A stretch of DNA of 35,904 nucleotides from JALHST01 sp038316335 (GTDB lineage: Bacteria > Bacteroidota > Bacteroidia > Flavobacteriales > Flavobacteriaceae): contig JBBQAM010000040.1 in NCBI GenBank assembly GCA_038316335.1, positions 1 to 35,904 on the forward strand. Direction: 5' to 3'. The translations under genes were made by a program, and so were the position numbers. The notes beneath the pieces were generated by a model. It was not told the origin of the DNA. It did no database searches and saw only the letters and a list, made by a program, of their open reading frames with translations. Below are positions 21,754-29,177 of the stretch, piece after piece. How positions within the stretch are numbered: position 1 is the first letter of the stretch; each line of letters starts with the position of its first letter.

Positions 21754-22434
21754 TTATGCTTTATCCCTTACTAAAATATCATCGATCATCCCATATTTTT
21801 TGGCTTCATCGGCCTTCATCCAATAGTCCCTATCACTGTCATCATGAATTCTATCTAGTGATTGGCCCGAATGTTTGGCGATGATCTCGTATAGTTCTTC
21901 TTTTAACTTCAATATTTCCCGTGCAGTAATTTCTATATCGCTCGCTTGGCCCTGTGCCCCGCCCATCGGTTGATGTATCATTACCCTTGAATGGGTAAGT
22001 CCGCTGCGTTTGCCTTTTTTTCCGGCACATAATAGAACGGCACTCATCGAAGCTGCCATTCCCGTGCATATCGTGGCCACATCAGGCTTGATAAACTGCA
22101 TGGTATCATAAATACCTAATCCCGCATAAACACTGCCACCAGGTGAATTAATATATATCTGGATATCCTTTGATGCGTCGGCACTTTCAAGAAAAAGCAA
22201 TTGTGCCTGAACGATATTCGCCACTTGATCATTGATGCCTGTCCCAAGGAAAATAATCCGATCCATCATCAATCGCGAAAACACATCCATCGCGATGGCG
22301 TTCAGTTGTCGTTCTTCTATAATATTAGGCGTCATGTTCATAGGGTACATGCTGCTCAGTATTTGATCATAGTACATACTATTGATGCCCTGATCCTTTG
22401 TTGCGAAATTTTTGAATTCTTTTGCGTAATTCAT
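21754..22434 (-). CDS. clpP: ClpP, proteolytic subunit
   Basis: ClpP forms the barrel protease that degrades substrates delivered by ClpX. The 226-residue protein carries the catalytic Ser129 in CTGMAASMSAVLL, His154 in RVMIHQPMGG, and the Asp in RIHDDSDRDYWM (about 199), plus INSPGGSVYAGLGIYD. An N-terminal 30-35 residue extension before NIIEERQLNAIAMD is probably removed by self-processing. A strong hairpin terminator lies only 26 bases upstream of its start, between it and tig. Confidence 0.97.
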   Translation of the reverse strand: MNYAKEFKNFATKDQGINSMYYDQILSSMYPMNMTPNIIEERQLNAIAMDVFSRLMMDRIIFLGTGINDQVANIVQAQLLFLESADASKDIQIYINSPGGSVYAGLGIYDTMQFIKPDVATICTGMAASMSAVLLCAGKKGKRSGLTHSRVMIHQPMGGAQGQASDIEITAREILKLKEELYEIIAKHSGQSLDRIHDDSDRDYWMKADEAKKYGMIDDILVRDKA

Positions 22435-22459
22435 GGGTTTTTGCTCAATTTTAATAGAT

Positions 22460-22491
22460 AAAAAAGGTGCCGAAAATCGTATTTCGGCACC
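22460..22491 (-). terminator. Strong intrinsic terminator between tig and clpP
   Basis: On the minus strand GGTGCCGAAA pairs perfectly with TTTCGGCACC around a 6-base loop and is followed by TTTTTT. It is well placed to end the tig transcript about 150 bases after the tig stop, and it leaves only 25 bases before the clpP ATG. Either clpP has a promoter within or just after the hairpin (TAAAATTG, one mismatch to the -7 consensus, follows it), or the hairpin attenuates read-through. Confidence 0.8.
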
Positions 22492-22533
22492 GTAAAGATA
22501 CTTAATTATTTTTAGTGGCGGCCGAATTTATAA

Positions 22534-22635
22534 GGGTCTGAAGCTTTTGAAAGCCGAGACTTGGCGCTTATTTACGATGCCGTCAATGGCTTAAAAGCGA
22601 AAGGTTGGTACGATTCTTTATACCAGGTCGATTAG
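22534..22635 (+). other. Orphan coding-like fragment without a start codon
   Basis: Between two stops on the + strand, 33 codons read SEAFESRDLALIYDAVNGLK and continue to WYDSLYQVD before TAG. The composition looks like a real protein, yet there is no ATG, GTG or TTG in a useful place. It ends 4 bases before the 3' end of tig, which is convergent. It may be the 3' remnant of a lost gene. I do not recognise the family. Confidence 0.35.
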
Positions 22636-22639
22636 GCGT

Positions 22640-23962
22640 CTAACCGTAAACTTCCTTAATGAAATTTTCGTAGGTTACTTCCTTTGTTTTAAAATTGACC
22701 TTTTCCTTATACAGCCCCAACAGTTTTTGGCTCATCAATTGTTCCGACAATCTTTTGACTTCGTCCTGATTGCCTAATACACGGGCAGCAATGTTATCTA
22801 GCTCTTCCTCCTTCGGGTTCAATTGACCAAATTGGGCCATTTGCGATTTTATAAAGCCTTTGGCAAATTCCTTTAACTCTTCGAACTGTATTTGTATGTT
22901 GTTGTCCTTGATTATTTTGCCTTCTATCAATTGATAGCGAAGTCCTTTTTCAGATTTTTCATATTCTTCGCCTGCTTGTTCCTCGGTCAGCGGTTTTTCG
23001 CCGGTCATTTGGATCCACTTGGTCAAAAATTCAGATGGTAGATCGAATTTTATGGTATCAATGAAATACTCGGTTACATCGTTCAACAGTTTTTGGTCTG
23101 CCTGTTGTTCAAATTGCTTTTCCGAATCTTCCTTTATGCGTTGTTTTAATTCTTTCTCCGATTTCACAGCATCTTTTCCAAAAAGTTTATCAAAAAGTTC
23201 TTGGTCCAACACTGCCGGTTCCCTTTCGTTGATTTCAGAGATGGTAAAATCTACGGTAATGTTCAGTTTGTCGGCTTTTTCCTGAGAAATGCCCAATGCG
23301 CTTGATAAGAGATACTCTTCCTTGAAAAGTCCCTTGGTACTCAAGGAAACAGTGTCCCCGACCTTTTTTTCCAAAAGACTCTCTAATGCCTTTTTGCCTT
23401 TTACCTTTTCGATTTCCAAGGTAGCTTTGTGGTCGATTTCGGCCGCCTCATTTTTAAAGGTCCCGCTTAATTCATCCTTTTTTCCGACTTTATTCTTGGA
23501 AACAAGCTTCCCGTATTGTCTTTGGATGCGCTCGACTTGCTCGTCGATCATTTTTTTGTCGGCAATGATCTTATAATGCGTTACCGGTTTCTTAAGTTTT
23601 AATGGAACTTCGAAATCCGGGGCCAGACCCAATTCGAATTCAAATGCTAATTCTTCGGCGGCCCAATCAAAATTATCCTGTTGTTTAGGAAGCGGGTTTC
23701 CAAGTACATCCAACTTTTCTTCAGTGAGGTATTTATTGAGATTGTCTTGTAGGAGCTTATTGACCTCATCGACCAAAATAGCCTTTCCATATTGCTTTTT
23801 AATGAGCCCTATCGGTACCTGTCCTTTTCTAAACCCAGGAATATTTGCCTGTTTTCTGTAATCCTTGAGAATGGTATCTACCTTGTCCTGATAGTCAGAC
23901 TTGGTTATCGCGACCTTTAAGACCGCATTCAGATTATCGATTTGTTCCTTGGTAATATTCAT
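22640..23962 (-). CDS. tig: Trigger factor, ribosome-associated chaperone
   Basis: Trigger factor binds the ribosomal exit tunnel and shields nascent chains. The 440-residue protein has the ribosome-binding loop GFRKGQVP at 43-50 in the N-terminal domain, a central PPIase-like region (near 150-240, divergent in sequence) and a long helical C-terminal chaperone domain rich in Lys and Glu. A near-perfect promoter precedes it. It lies upstream of clpP and clpX, the usual proteostasis grouping, though a terminator separates it from clpP. Confidence 0.95.
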   Translation of the reverse strand: MNITKEQIDNLNAVLKVAITKSDYQDKVDTILKDYRKQANIPGFRKGQVPIGLIKKQYGKAILVDEVNKLLQDNLNKYLTEEKLDVLGNPLPKQQDNFDWAAEELAFEFELGLAPDFEVPLKLKKPVTHYKIIADKKMIDEQVERIQRQYGKLVSKNKVGKKDELSGTFKNEAAEIDHKATLEIEKVKGKKALESLLEKKVGDTVSLSTKGLFKEEYLLSSALGISQEKADKLNITVDFTISEINEREPAVLDQELFDKLFGKDAVKSEKELKQRIKEDSEKQFEQQADQKLLNDVTEYFIDTIKFDLPSEFLTKWIQMTGEKPLTEEQAGEEYEKSEKGLRYQLIEGKIIKDNNIQIQFEELKEFAKGFIKSQMAQFGQLNPKEEELDNIAARVLGNQDEVKRLSEQLMSQKLLGLYKEKVNFKTKEVTYENFIKEVYG

Positions 23963-23995
23963 TTAAATATCTATTTTGCTTGTATAAAAGGGATG

Positions 23996-24026
23996 CAAAA
24001 ATACTACATTTTATGCAGCTTGACAA
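23996..24026 (-). promoter_or_regulatory. Promoter of tig
   Basis: On the minus strand TTG (24024-24026), 20 bases and TATTTTTG (23996-24003) match the Bacteroidota consensus perfectly in both boxes. The start codon is 34 bases past the -7 box. Confidence 0.75.
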
Positions 24027-24061
24027 CTTTTTAAGTGAGACCATGAAATGTTTCCTTGGGG

Positions 24062-24406
24062 TTATGAATCTTCCTTTAATAGCGAAAAAAGGATCGATTG
24101 TAAAAATGACAGTAATAAACTGAAAAGCAACGCCCACCAAATACCGTCAACATGGAAATCGGCAATAAAATAGCCCGCCATCAGTATGATAAGCGCATTA
24201 ATGATCAGTAGAAAAAGGCCAAAAGTAATCAAGGTGACCGGAAGCGTCAAGAGTATCAAAATAGGCTTTACGATAAGATTCAAAAGGCCTAAAACAATGG
24301 CAACAAGAATCGCGGTAGCATAGGATACCACCGATACGCCAGGTAAAATTTTAGATAAGAGGACCACTGCAAGGGCAGTAAGAAGTATTCTGACGATAAG
24401 TTTCAT
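24062..24406 (-). CDS. Four-helix membrane protein (phage holin family 4 superfamily, PF04020)
   Basis: The 114-residue protein has four hydrophobic helices with the family pattern ILPGVSVVSYATAILVAIVL and LNLIVKPILILLTLPVTLIT, which is typical of PF04020. The family name comes from sequence resemblance to holins; chromosomal members are widespread small membrane proteins of unknown function and no phage genes are nearby. It is followed on the same strand, after 99 bases, by tig, which has its own promoter. Confidence 0.85.
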   Translation of the reverse strand: MKLIVRILLTALAVVLLSKILPGVSVVSYATAILVAIVLGLLNLIVKPILILLTLPVTLITFGLFLLIINALIILMAGYFIADFHVDGIWWALLFSLLLSFLQSILFSLLKEDS

Positions 24407-24503
24407 GATAACCGGTTTTAATTAGGTTCGTCCCTGAATTAATTCAGTCGCTTATCAAAAGTATAAATTTATGCGGATTATAGGGGAAAGAACTCCCCAT
24501 TTT

Positions 24504-25274
24504 TTAGTGCCCAAGAAAGGCCATTGATTTGGAAAAAAACTGTTGGGGATTCTCTGCATGCAGCCAATGGCCGGCATCATCAATAATTTCCAAAGTCGCG
24601 TTCGGAAAATGCTGTTTAATTATCCCGATGTCCTCATCCGAGATATAGCCTGATTTGGCGCCTTTTAAAAAAAGTGTCGGGCCTTCATAAACGGCGTCAT
24701 CGTCTATATTCTGACCAATTTCGGGCATTTTTTCCCTCAAGACCGCAAGGTTGAATCGAAATGCTAACTGCCCTTTATCCTTCCAATACAGGTTTTTTAA
24801 GAGAAATTGTCGGGTCCCAACATCGCCAATATATTTTTTCAAGGCACTATCCGCGTCGCTTCGTGTGTGGGTCAGATTGAAATCAAGGGCAGTGAGGCCA
24901 TTCAAGATAGTTTGGTGATGGGGCGCATAATATTTAGGTGCGATATCGGCAACGATCAACTTTTCGATACGATTTGGATATTTACACGCGAAATGCATTG
25001 CTGCTTTACCGCCCATTGAATGCCCGATCAGACCTACGTGTTCAAGATGTTCGTGCATTAAATACTGCCGTAGGTCTTCGGTTAAAAAGGCATAGTCAAA
25101 ATCTTCCGACCAAAAACTGTGTCCATGGTTGCGCAAATCTAAAAGATGCACACAAAACCCATTCTCGGCATACAGTGACCCCATGGTTTTCCAGTTATCA
25201 GACATGCCCAGAAAACCGTGCAAAATGATCAACGGCCTACCGGTACCTAGTATTTTGGAATGTAAAATGGGCAT
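24504..25274 (-). CDS. Alpha/beta hydrolase (YbfF-like esterase)
   Basis: The 256-residue protein has the strand and oxyanion region LIILHGFLGMSDNW near 15-28, the nucleophile elbow GHSMGG with Ser86, a late strand TLFLKGAKSGYISDED, and the catalytic His236 in DDAGHWLHAENP. This is the pattern of small esterases such as E. coli YbfF. Its ATG shares one base with the TAA stop of pdxJ (TAATG), so the two genes are translationally coupled. The natural substrate is unknown. Confidence 0.9.
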   Translation of the reverse strand: MPILHSKILGTGRPLIILHGFLGMSDNWKTMGSLYAENGFCVHLLDLRNHGHSFWSEDFDYAFLTEDLRQYLMHEHLEHVGLIGHSMGGKAAMHFACKYPNRIEKLIVADIAPKYYAPHHQTILNGLTALDFNLTHTRSDADSALKKYIGDVGTRQFLLKNLYWKDKGQLAFRFNLAVLREKMPEIGQNIDDDAVYEGPTLFLKGAKSGYISDEDIGIIKQHFPNATLEIIDDAGHWLHAENPQQFFSKSMAFLGH

Positions 25275-25990
25275 TATTTAAGTTTATGCAAATACATTTT
25301 AATGACGTTGTCCAAACCGAAATACAAGGATTCGCATATCAATGCATGTCCGATTGATACCTCCAAAAGATGGGGGATATGGTTGCTAAAATGTCGAATG
25401 TTATCCAGATTAAGGTCATGACCGGCATTGATGCCCAGATTTAGTGAATGGGCGGCCACAGCAGCCGCCACAAATGGCTGGATGGCAAGCTTTGGGTCAC
25501 CTTGGGCGAATTTTTTCGCATAGCTTTCGGTATAAAGCTCTATGCGATCAGTCCCAGTTTCTGCGGCGCCTTCCACCATACGCACATCGGAATCTACGAA
25601 AATCGAAGTTCTAATACCTTTTTTATTAAGGATCCCGATAATTTCCTTCAAAAAACTCATGTGTTTTATCGTATCCCAGCCGGTATTAGAGGTAATGGCA
25701 TCGACCGCGTCGGGAACAAGGGTCACTTGGGTCGGGCAAACTTCAAGTACGAGGTCCATAAATTTTTGTATAGGATTTCCTTCTATATTGAATTCTGTAG
25801 TGACCACTTTCTTTAAGTCCCTGGCATCCTGATAACGAATATGCCGCTCATCTGGTCTCGGATGAATCGTTATACCCTCAGCCCCAAAGGCTTCCAAATC
25901 CCTAACGACTTTGATCAAATTTGGGACATCCCCGCCACGGGAATTTCTTAAAGTGGCAATTTTATTCACGTTAACACTTAATCGGGTCAT
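25274..25990 (-). CDS. pdxJ: PdxJ, pyridoxine 5'-phosphate synthase
   Basis: PdxJ condenses 1-deoxyxylulose 5-phosphate with 3-amino-2-oxopropyl phosphate to make pyridoxine 5'-phosphate, the last ring-forming step of vitamin B6 synthesis. The 238-residue TIM-barrel protein shows SVNVNKIATLRNSRGG at the N-terminus, GITIHPRPDERHI, PTQVTLVPD, GIRTSIFVDSD, GTDRIELYTE and LNLGINAGHDLN, all conserved in the family. I chose ATG 25990 over an upstream TTG, because MTRLSVNVNK is the normal start. The following hydrolase gene overlaps its stop. Confidence 0.97.
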   Translation of the reverse strand: MTRLSVNVNKIATLRNSRGGDVPNLIKVVRDLEAFGAEGITIHPRPDERHIRYQDARDLKKVVTTEFNIEGNPIQKFMDLVLEVCPTQVTLVPDAVDAITSNTGWDTIKHMSFLKEIIGILNKKGIRTSIFVDSDVRMVEGAAETGTDRIELYTESYAKKFAQGDPKLAIQPFVAAAVAAHSLNLGINAGHDLNLDNIRHFSNHIPHLLEVSIGHALICESLYFGLDNVIKMYLHKLK

Positions 25991-26081
25991 ACCTTCTCTT
26001 GGCTTCAAAACATGCGTAAAAATACGAATTAGGCATGCCTTTTGATATTTAAAATCATTATTTTGCGTTATATTTTAAATT

Positions 26082-26738
26082 ATGCAGATTCAGAAACTTA
26101 TCGTATCGACATTGCCGATATTCAAGGTCGGAGACCCCGCTAAGAAATTGCTTAAATTTTTTAAGGATGGGAGTTTTTCGCATGTGGCCATTGTCGAAAA
26201 TAAGAAATTTGTTGGCGTTTTAGATGAAAATGATTTAACTACCGTCACATCTGACCAGAAAATAGGCGACTTTCGTTATAATCTCGAAACATTTTTCGTT
26301 CGCAAAGATTCAAATTGGCTCGATGTCATTGAGGTATTCGCGCGCAATGAGGCCAATCTTGTGCCTGTATTGGACGAGCAAGAAGAAGTAATCGGTTATT
26401 ATGACCTTACCACAGTTATCAGTGTATTCATCGATACCCCTTTTTTTACGGAGCCCGGGGGCATCATCGTTGTGGCCAAAGGAATAAAAGACTATTCGTT
26501 TAGTGAAATTGCACAAATCGTTGAAAGTAACAATGCAAAACTTATCGGTGCCTTTATCACCGATATGCGTAGTGATGTTATTCAGATAACCCTAAAAGTC
26601 GGTACCGCACGGCTTAATGAGATCATACAGACTTTTAGGCGTTACAATTATAGCATTCTTTTTGGTAATCAGGATGACATGTTCCTGGAAGATCTAAAGC
26701 AACGATCTGATTATTTGGATAAATATCTAAACGTTTAA
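26082..26738 (+). CDS. CBS-domain protein with C-terminal ACT-like region
   Basis: The 218-residue protein has two CBS motifs in the first 120 residues (FSHVAIVENKKFVGVLDEND; ANLVPVLDEQEEVIGYYDLT), which usually bind adenine nucleotides, and a C-terminal part (residues 135-205) that resembles an ACT-like fold as in AcuB-type proteins. It starts the + strand cluster, 4 bases before nadK, so it is probably cotranscribed with it. A role in sensing nucleotide levels is possible but unproven. Confidence 0.85.
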   Translation: MQIQKLIVSTLPIFKVGDPAKKLLKFFKDGSFSHVAIVENKKFVGVLDENDLTTVTSDQKIGDFRYNLETFFVRKDSNWLDVIEVFARNEANLVPVLDEQEEVIGYYDLTTVISVFIDTPFFTEPGGIIVVAKGIKDYSFSEIAQIVESNNAKLIGAFITDMRSDVIQITLKVGTARLNEIIQTFRRYNYSILFGNQDDMFLEDLKQRSDYLDKYLNV

Positions 26739-26742
26739 CCCG

Positions 26743-27624
26743 ATGAAGGTTGCTATCTATGGTCAGACCTATCAAGATAGCACACTGGGTTATGTGCTTG
26801 AATTCCTTGACGAACTTCATAAAATAGAGGCGGTTATAGCAATCGAAGAGGATTTTTACGCCCATTTTTTTTCCAATAAAATCGCACATACCTATACCAC
26901 TTTTAACCATGATAAAGGCTTGGATGCCTCGTTTGACATGTTCGTCAGTTTTGGCGGTGACGGTACCATTTTACGCGCTACGACCTATGTTGGCAGATTG
27001 GGCATCCCAATCGTGGGAGTCAATACCGGGAGATTGGGTTTTCTGTCGACCTTTAAGAAGGAAGATGTACGTAAAGTGGTTCAGGAATTTGTAAAGGGTG
27101 ATTTCTCGATCGTTGAAAGAAGTTTGGTAACCGTTATTGCCGATACCGCGATTCCCGATTTTGGAAAACTGAATTTTGCCTTGAACGAGGTAACGGTCAG
27201 TAGAAAGGACACGACCTCTATGATAACCGTTGAGACCTACTTGGATGATGAATATTTGACATCGTATTGGGCAGATGGGTTGATCATATCAACCCCTACG
27301 GGTTCTACTGGATATTCGCTCAGCTGCGGAGGGCCGGTGATCGTCCCGACGGCAAAATCACTGGTGCTAACGCCAATAGCACCTCATAATTTGAATGCAA
27401 GACCCTTGGTGATTTCCGATGAAACGGTCATACGGTTAAAAGTTTCTGGCCGGGAGGAAAACCACTTGGTTTCCCTTGATTCCCGAATAGCCTCCTTGGA
27501 AAATGGAAAGGAAATTATAGTAAAAAAGGCTGACTTCACTATTAAAATGATCGAATACCCTTCAGAGAGTTTCCTCAAAACATTGCGCAATAAATTATTA
27601 TGGGGCGAGGATAGGCGCAATTGA
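26743..27624 (+). CDS. nadK: NAD kinase
   Basis: NadK phosphorylates NAD to NADP. The 293-residue protein has the catalytic GGDG motif at 71-74 in FVSFGGDGTILRA, GVNTGRLGFLS, the LNEVTV segment near 148, and ADGLIISTPTGSTGYSLS near 189, which binds NAD. The start is 4 bases after the CBS gene stop. The next gene follows after a longer gap with its own -7 element. Confidence 0.97.
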   Translation: MKVAIYGQTYQDSTLGYVLEFLDELHKIEAVIAIEEDFYAHFFSNKIAHTYTTFNHDKGLDASFDMFVSFGGDGTILRATTYVGRLGIPIVGVNTGRLGFLSTFKKEDVRKVVQEFVKGDFSIVERSLVTVIADTAIPDFGKLNFALNEVTVSRKDTTSMITVETYLDDEYLTSYWADGLIISTPTGSTGYSLSCGGPVIVPTAKSLVLTPIAPHNLNARPLVISDETVIRLKVSGREENHLVSLDSRIASLENGKEIIVKKADFTIKMIEYPSESFLKTLRNKLLWGEDRRN

Positions 27625-27713
27625 CAACTTGAGCGAACAATAAATGCCTGCAAATCCTGTTTATCCTATGGGCGCATTTACTTGCTAAGCGTGTTTAAAT
27701 GGCTTCAAATGAT

Positions 27714-27721
27714 TACTTTTG
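27714..27721 (+). promoter_or_regulatory. -7 element upstream of porG-like gene
   Basis: TACTTTTG matches TAnnTTTG exactly and lies 16 bases before the chosen ATG, giving a short leader. The expected upstream TTG is not at the usual spacing. It would start the porG-uppS-bamA unit. Confidence 0.5.
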
Positions 27722-27737
27722 CAAACTTTTACGATCT

Positions 27738-28424
27738 ATGAGGAAATGTATCATCCTATTTCTATTCTTGACCAGTGTCGCAGTACATGCGCAAACCTAT
27801 GAGATTGGTGCCTTCCTCGGTGGGGCTAATAATATCGGGGACGTAGGACGTACTAATTTTATTTTGCCTTCGAACCTTGCCTTTGGGGGGTTGTTCAAAT
27901 GGAATAAAAGCAAGCGATATGCTTGGCGTGCCAGCATGATCTATGGTAAATTCACGGCAGATGATTCAAAATCGAACATGACATCACGACAACAAAGGGG
28001 GTATGTGGTCGATAATTCGATCTTCGAAGCCTCAGCCGGGTTGGAATTTAACTTCATCGAATATAACCTCCATCAATTAGGACCGGCCTTTACACCTTAT
28101 TTATATACAGGCGTGACCTATTTTCGCTATGACTATAATTATATTAGCGCAGGGCAATTGGTCTCCTTGAATCAAAGGGATGGGTCGTTTGCCATCCCCA
28201 TGACCGTGGGTTTTAAAATAAGGTTAAACCAACTTTTTATTCTAGGGGCTGAAGTCGGCGCTCGATATACCTTTACCGATAATTTGGATGCTAGCAATCC
28301 TGTAGGGTCAAATTTTGAGGAGTTTCAATTTGGAAATATTTTTAGTGATGATTGGTATGTTTTCTCGGGAGTTACCTTAACTTACACCTTTGGCAGAGTT
28401 GTATGTAAAGATTGTTTTCAGTAA
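27738..28424 (+). CDS. porG: DUF6089 outer-membrane beta-barrel protein, PorG-like
   Basis: The 228-residue product starts with a signal peptide (MRKCIILFLFLTSVAVHAQ) and continues with alternating beta strands (TYEIGAFLGGANNIGDVG; YAWRASMIYGKF; YVFSGVTLTYTFGR), as in a small outer-membrane barrel, ending in a VCKDCFQ tail. DUF6089 proteins include PorG, a type IX secretion component of Porphyromonas gingivalis, and there too the gene sits next to uppS, bamA and two skp/ompH genes. That synteny is from memory and supports the name. ATG 27738 is chosen over an upstream TTG because it begins the signal peptide. It ends 8 bases before uppS. Confidence 0.82.
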   Translation: MRKCIILFLFLTSVAVHAQTYEIGAFLGGANNIGDVGRTNFILPSNLAFGGLFKWNKSKRYAWRASMIYGKFTADDSKSNMTSRQQRGYVVDNSIFEASAGLEFNFIEYNLHQLGPAFTPYLYTGVTYFRYDYNYISAGQLVSLNQRDGSFAIPMTVGFKIRLNQLFILGAEVGARYTFTDNLDASNPVGSNFEEFQFGNIFSDDWYVFSGVTLTYTFGRVVCKDCFQ

Positions 28425-28432
28425 GTCTATTC

Positions 28433-29173
28433 ATGAGCACTATAAATGAAATTACAGGCACAAACCTCCCTAGACATATTGCTATCATTATGGATGGCAA
28501 TGGGCGGTGGGCCAAGGAACGTGGCAAGCATCGTATTTTCGGCCATGAAAATGGCGTAACCACGGTTCGAAACATTGTTGAGAGTTCTGTAAAACTGAAA
28601 CTTGAATTTCTTACACTGTATACCTTCTCGACCGAGAATTGGAAAAGACCCAAACTAGAAGTAGATACCTTAATGAACTTGTTGGTGGCGTCCCTCCGGC
28701 AAGAATTGAATACATTTCAAGAAAACAACGTACGACTTAACACAATCGGCGACATTTCATACCTTCCTAAAAAGGCCTTCAAAGAGTTGAACGAGGTAAT
28801 GTCAAAGACAAAGGAAAATAGAGGACTGACTCTGACCTTGGCCTTGAATTATGGTGCCAGGGAGGAATTGAAGAACGCCTTACGGTGTATCTCGATCAAA
28901 GTTAAAAATAATATAATTTCTCCCGAAAGTATTGATGAAACCATTATAAATAACCATCTTTACACGCACGATTTGCCTGATGTAGATTTGCTAATCCGTA
29001 CCAGTGGGGAACATAGGATCAGCAATTTTTTGCTTTGGCAGATAGCCTATGCCGAACTATATTTTATTGAAGTTTTTTGGCCCGATTTTAAAGAACACCA
29101 TTTGGTAGAGGCCATAAAGAATTACCAGAACAGAGAACGAAGATTTGGAAAAACTAGCGAACAACTCAACTAG
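28433..29173 (+). CDS. uppS: Isoprenyl transferase (undecaprenyl diphosphate synthase)
   Basis: UppS makes the C55 lipid carrier used for peptidoglycan and other surface polymers from farnesyl diphosphate and isopentenyl diphosphate. The 246-residue protein contains IAIIMDGNGRWAKERG with catalytic Asp21, GHENGVTTVRNIVE, LTLYTFSTENWKRP and the substrate-binding DLLIRTSGEHRISNFLLWQ, all diagnostic of cis-prenyltransferases. ATG 28433 avoids overlap with the porG-like gene; an upstream TTG would overlap it. The bamA start follows after 4 bases. Confidence 0.97.
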   Translation: MSTINEITGTNLPRHIAIIMDGNGRWAKERGKHRIFGHENGVTTVRNIVESSVKLKLEFLTLYTFSTENWKRPKLEVDTLMNLLVASLRQELNTFQENNVRLNTIGDISYLPKKAFKELNEVMSKTKENRGLTLTLALNYGAREELKNALRCISIKVKNNIISPESIDETIINNHLYTHDLPDVDLLIRTSGEHRISNFLLWQIAYAELYFIEVFWPDFKEHHLVEAIKNYQNRERRFGKTSEQLN

Positions 29174-29177
29174 CGAT

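Noticed and set aside
22019..22069. Short minus-strand frames in clpP, clpX and tig
   Set aside because: They are alternative frames of well-supported genes without independent signals.
24062..24406. Phage holin as a sign of a prophage
   Set aside because: No other phage genes are nearby and this family is common as a chromosomal membrane protein; only the family name is phage-related.
25448..25832. Two overlapping + strand frames of 96 and 122 codons opposite pdxJ
   Set aside because: They are antisense to a conserved gene and resemble no known protein.
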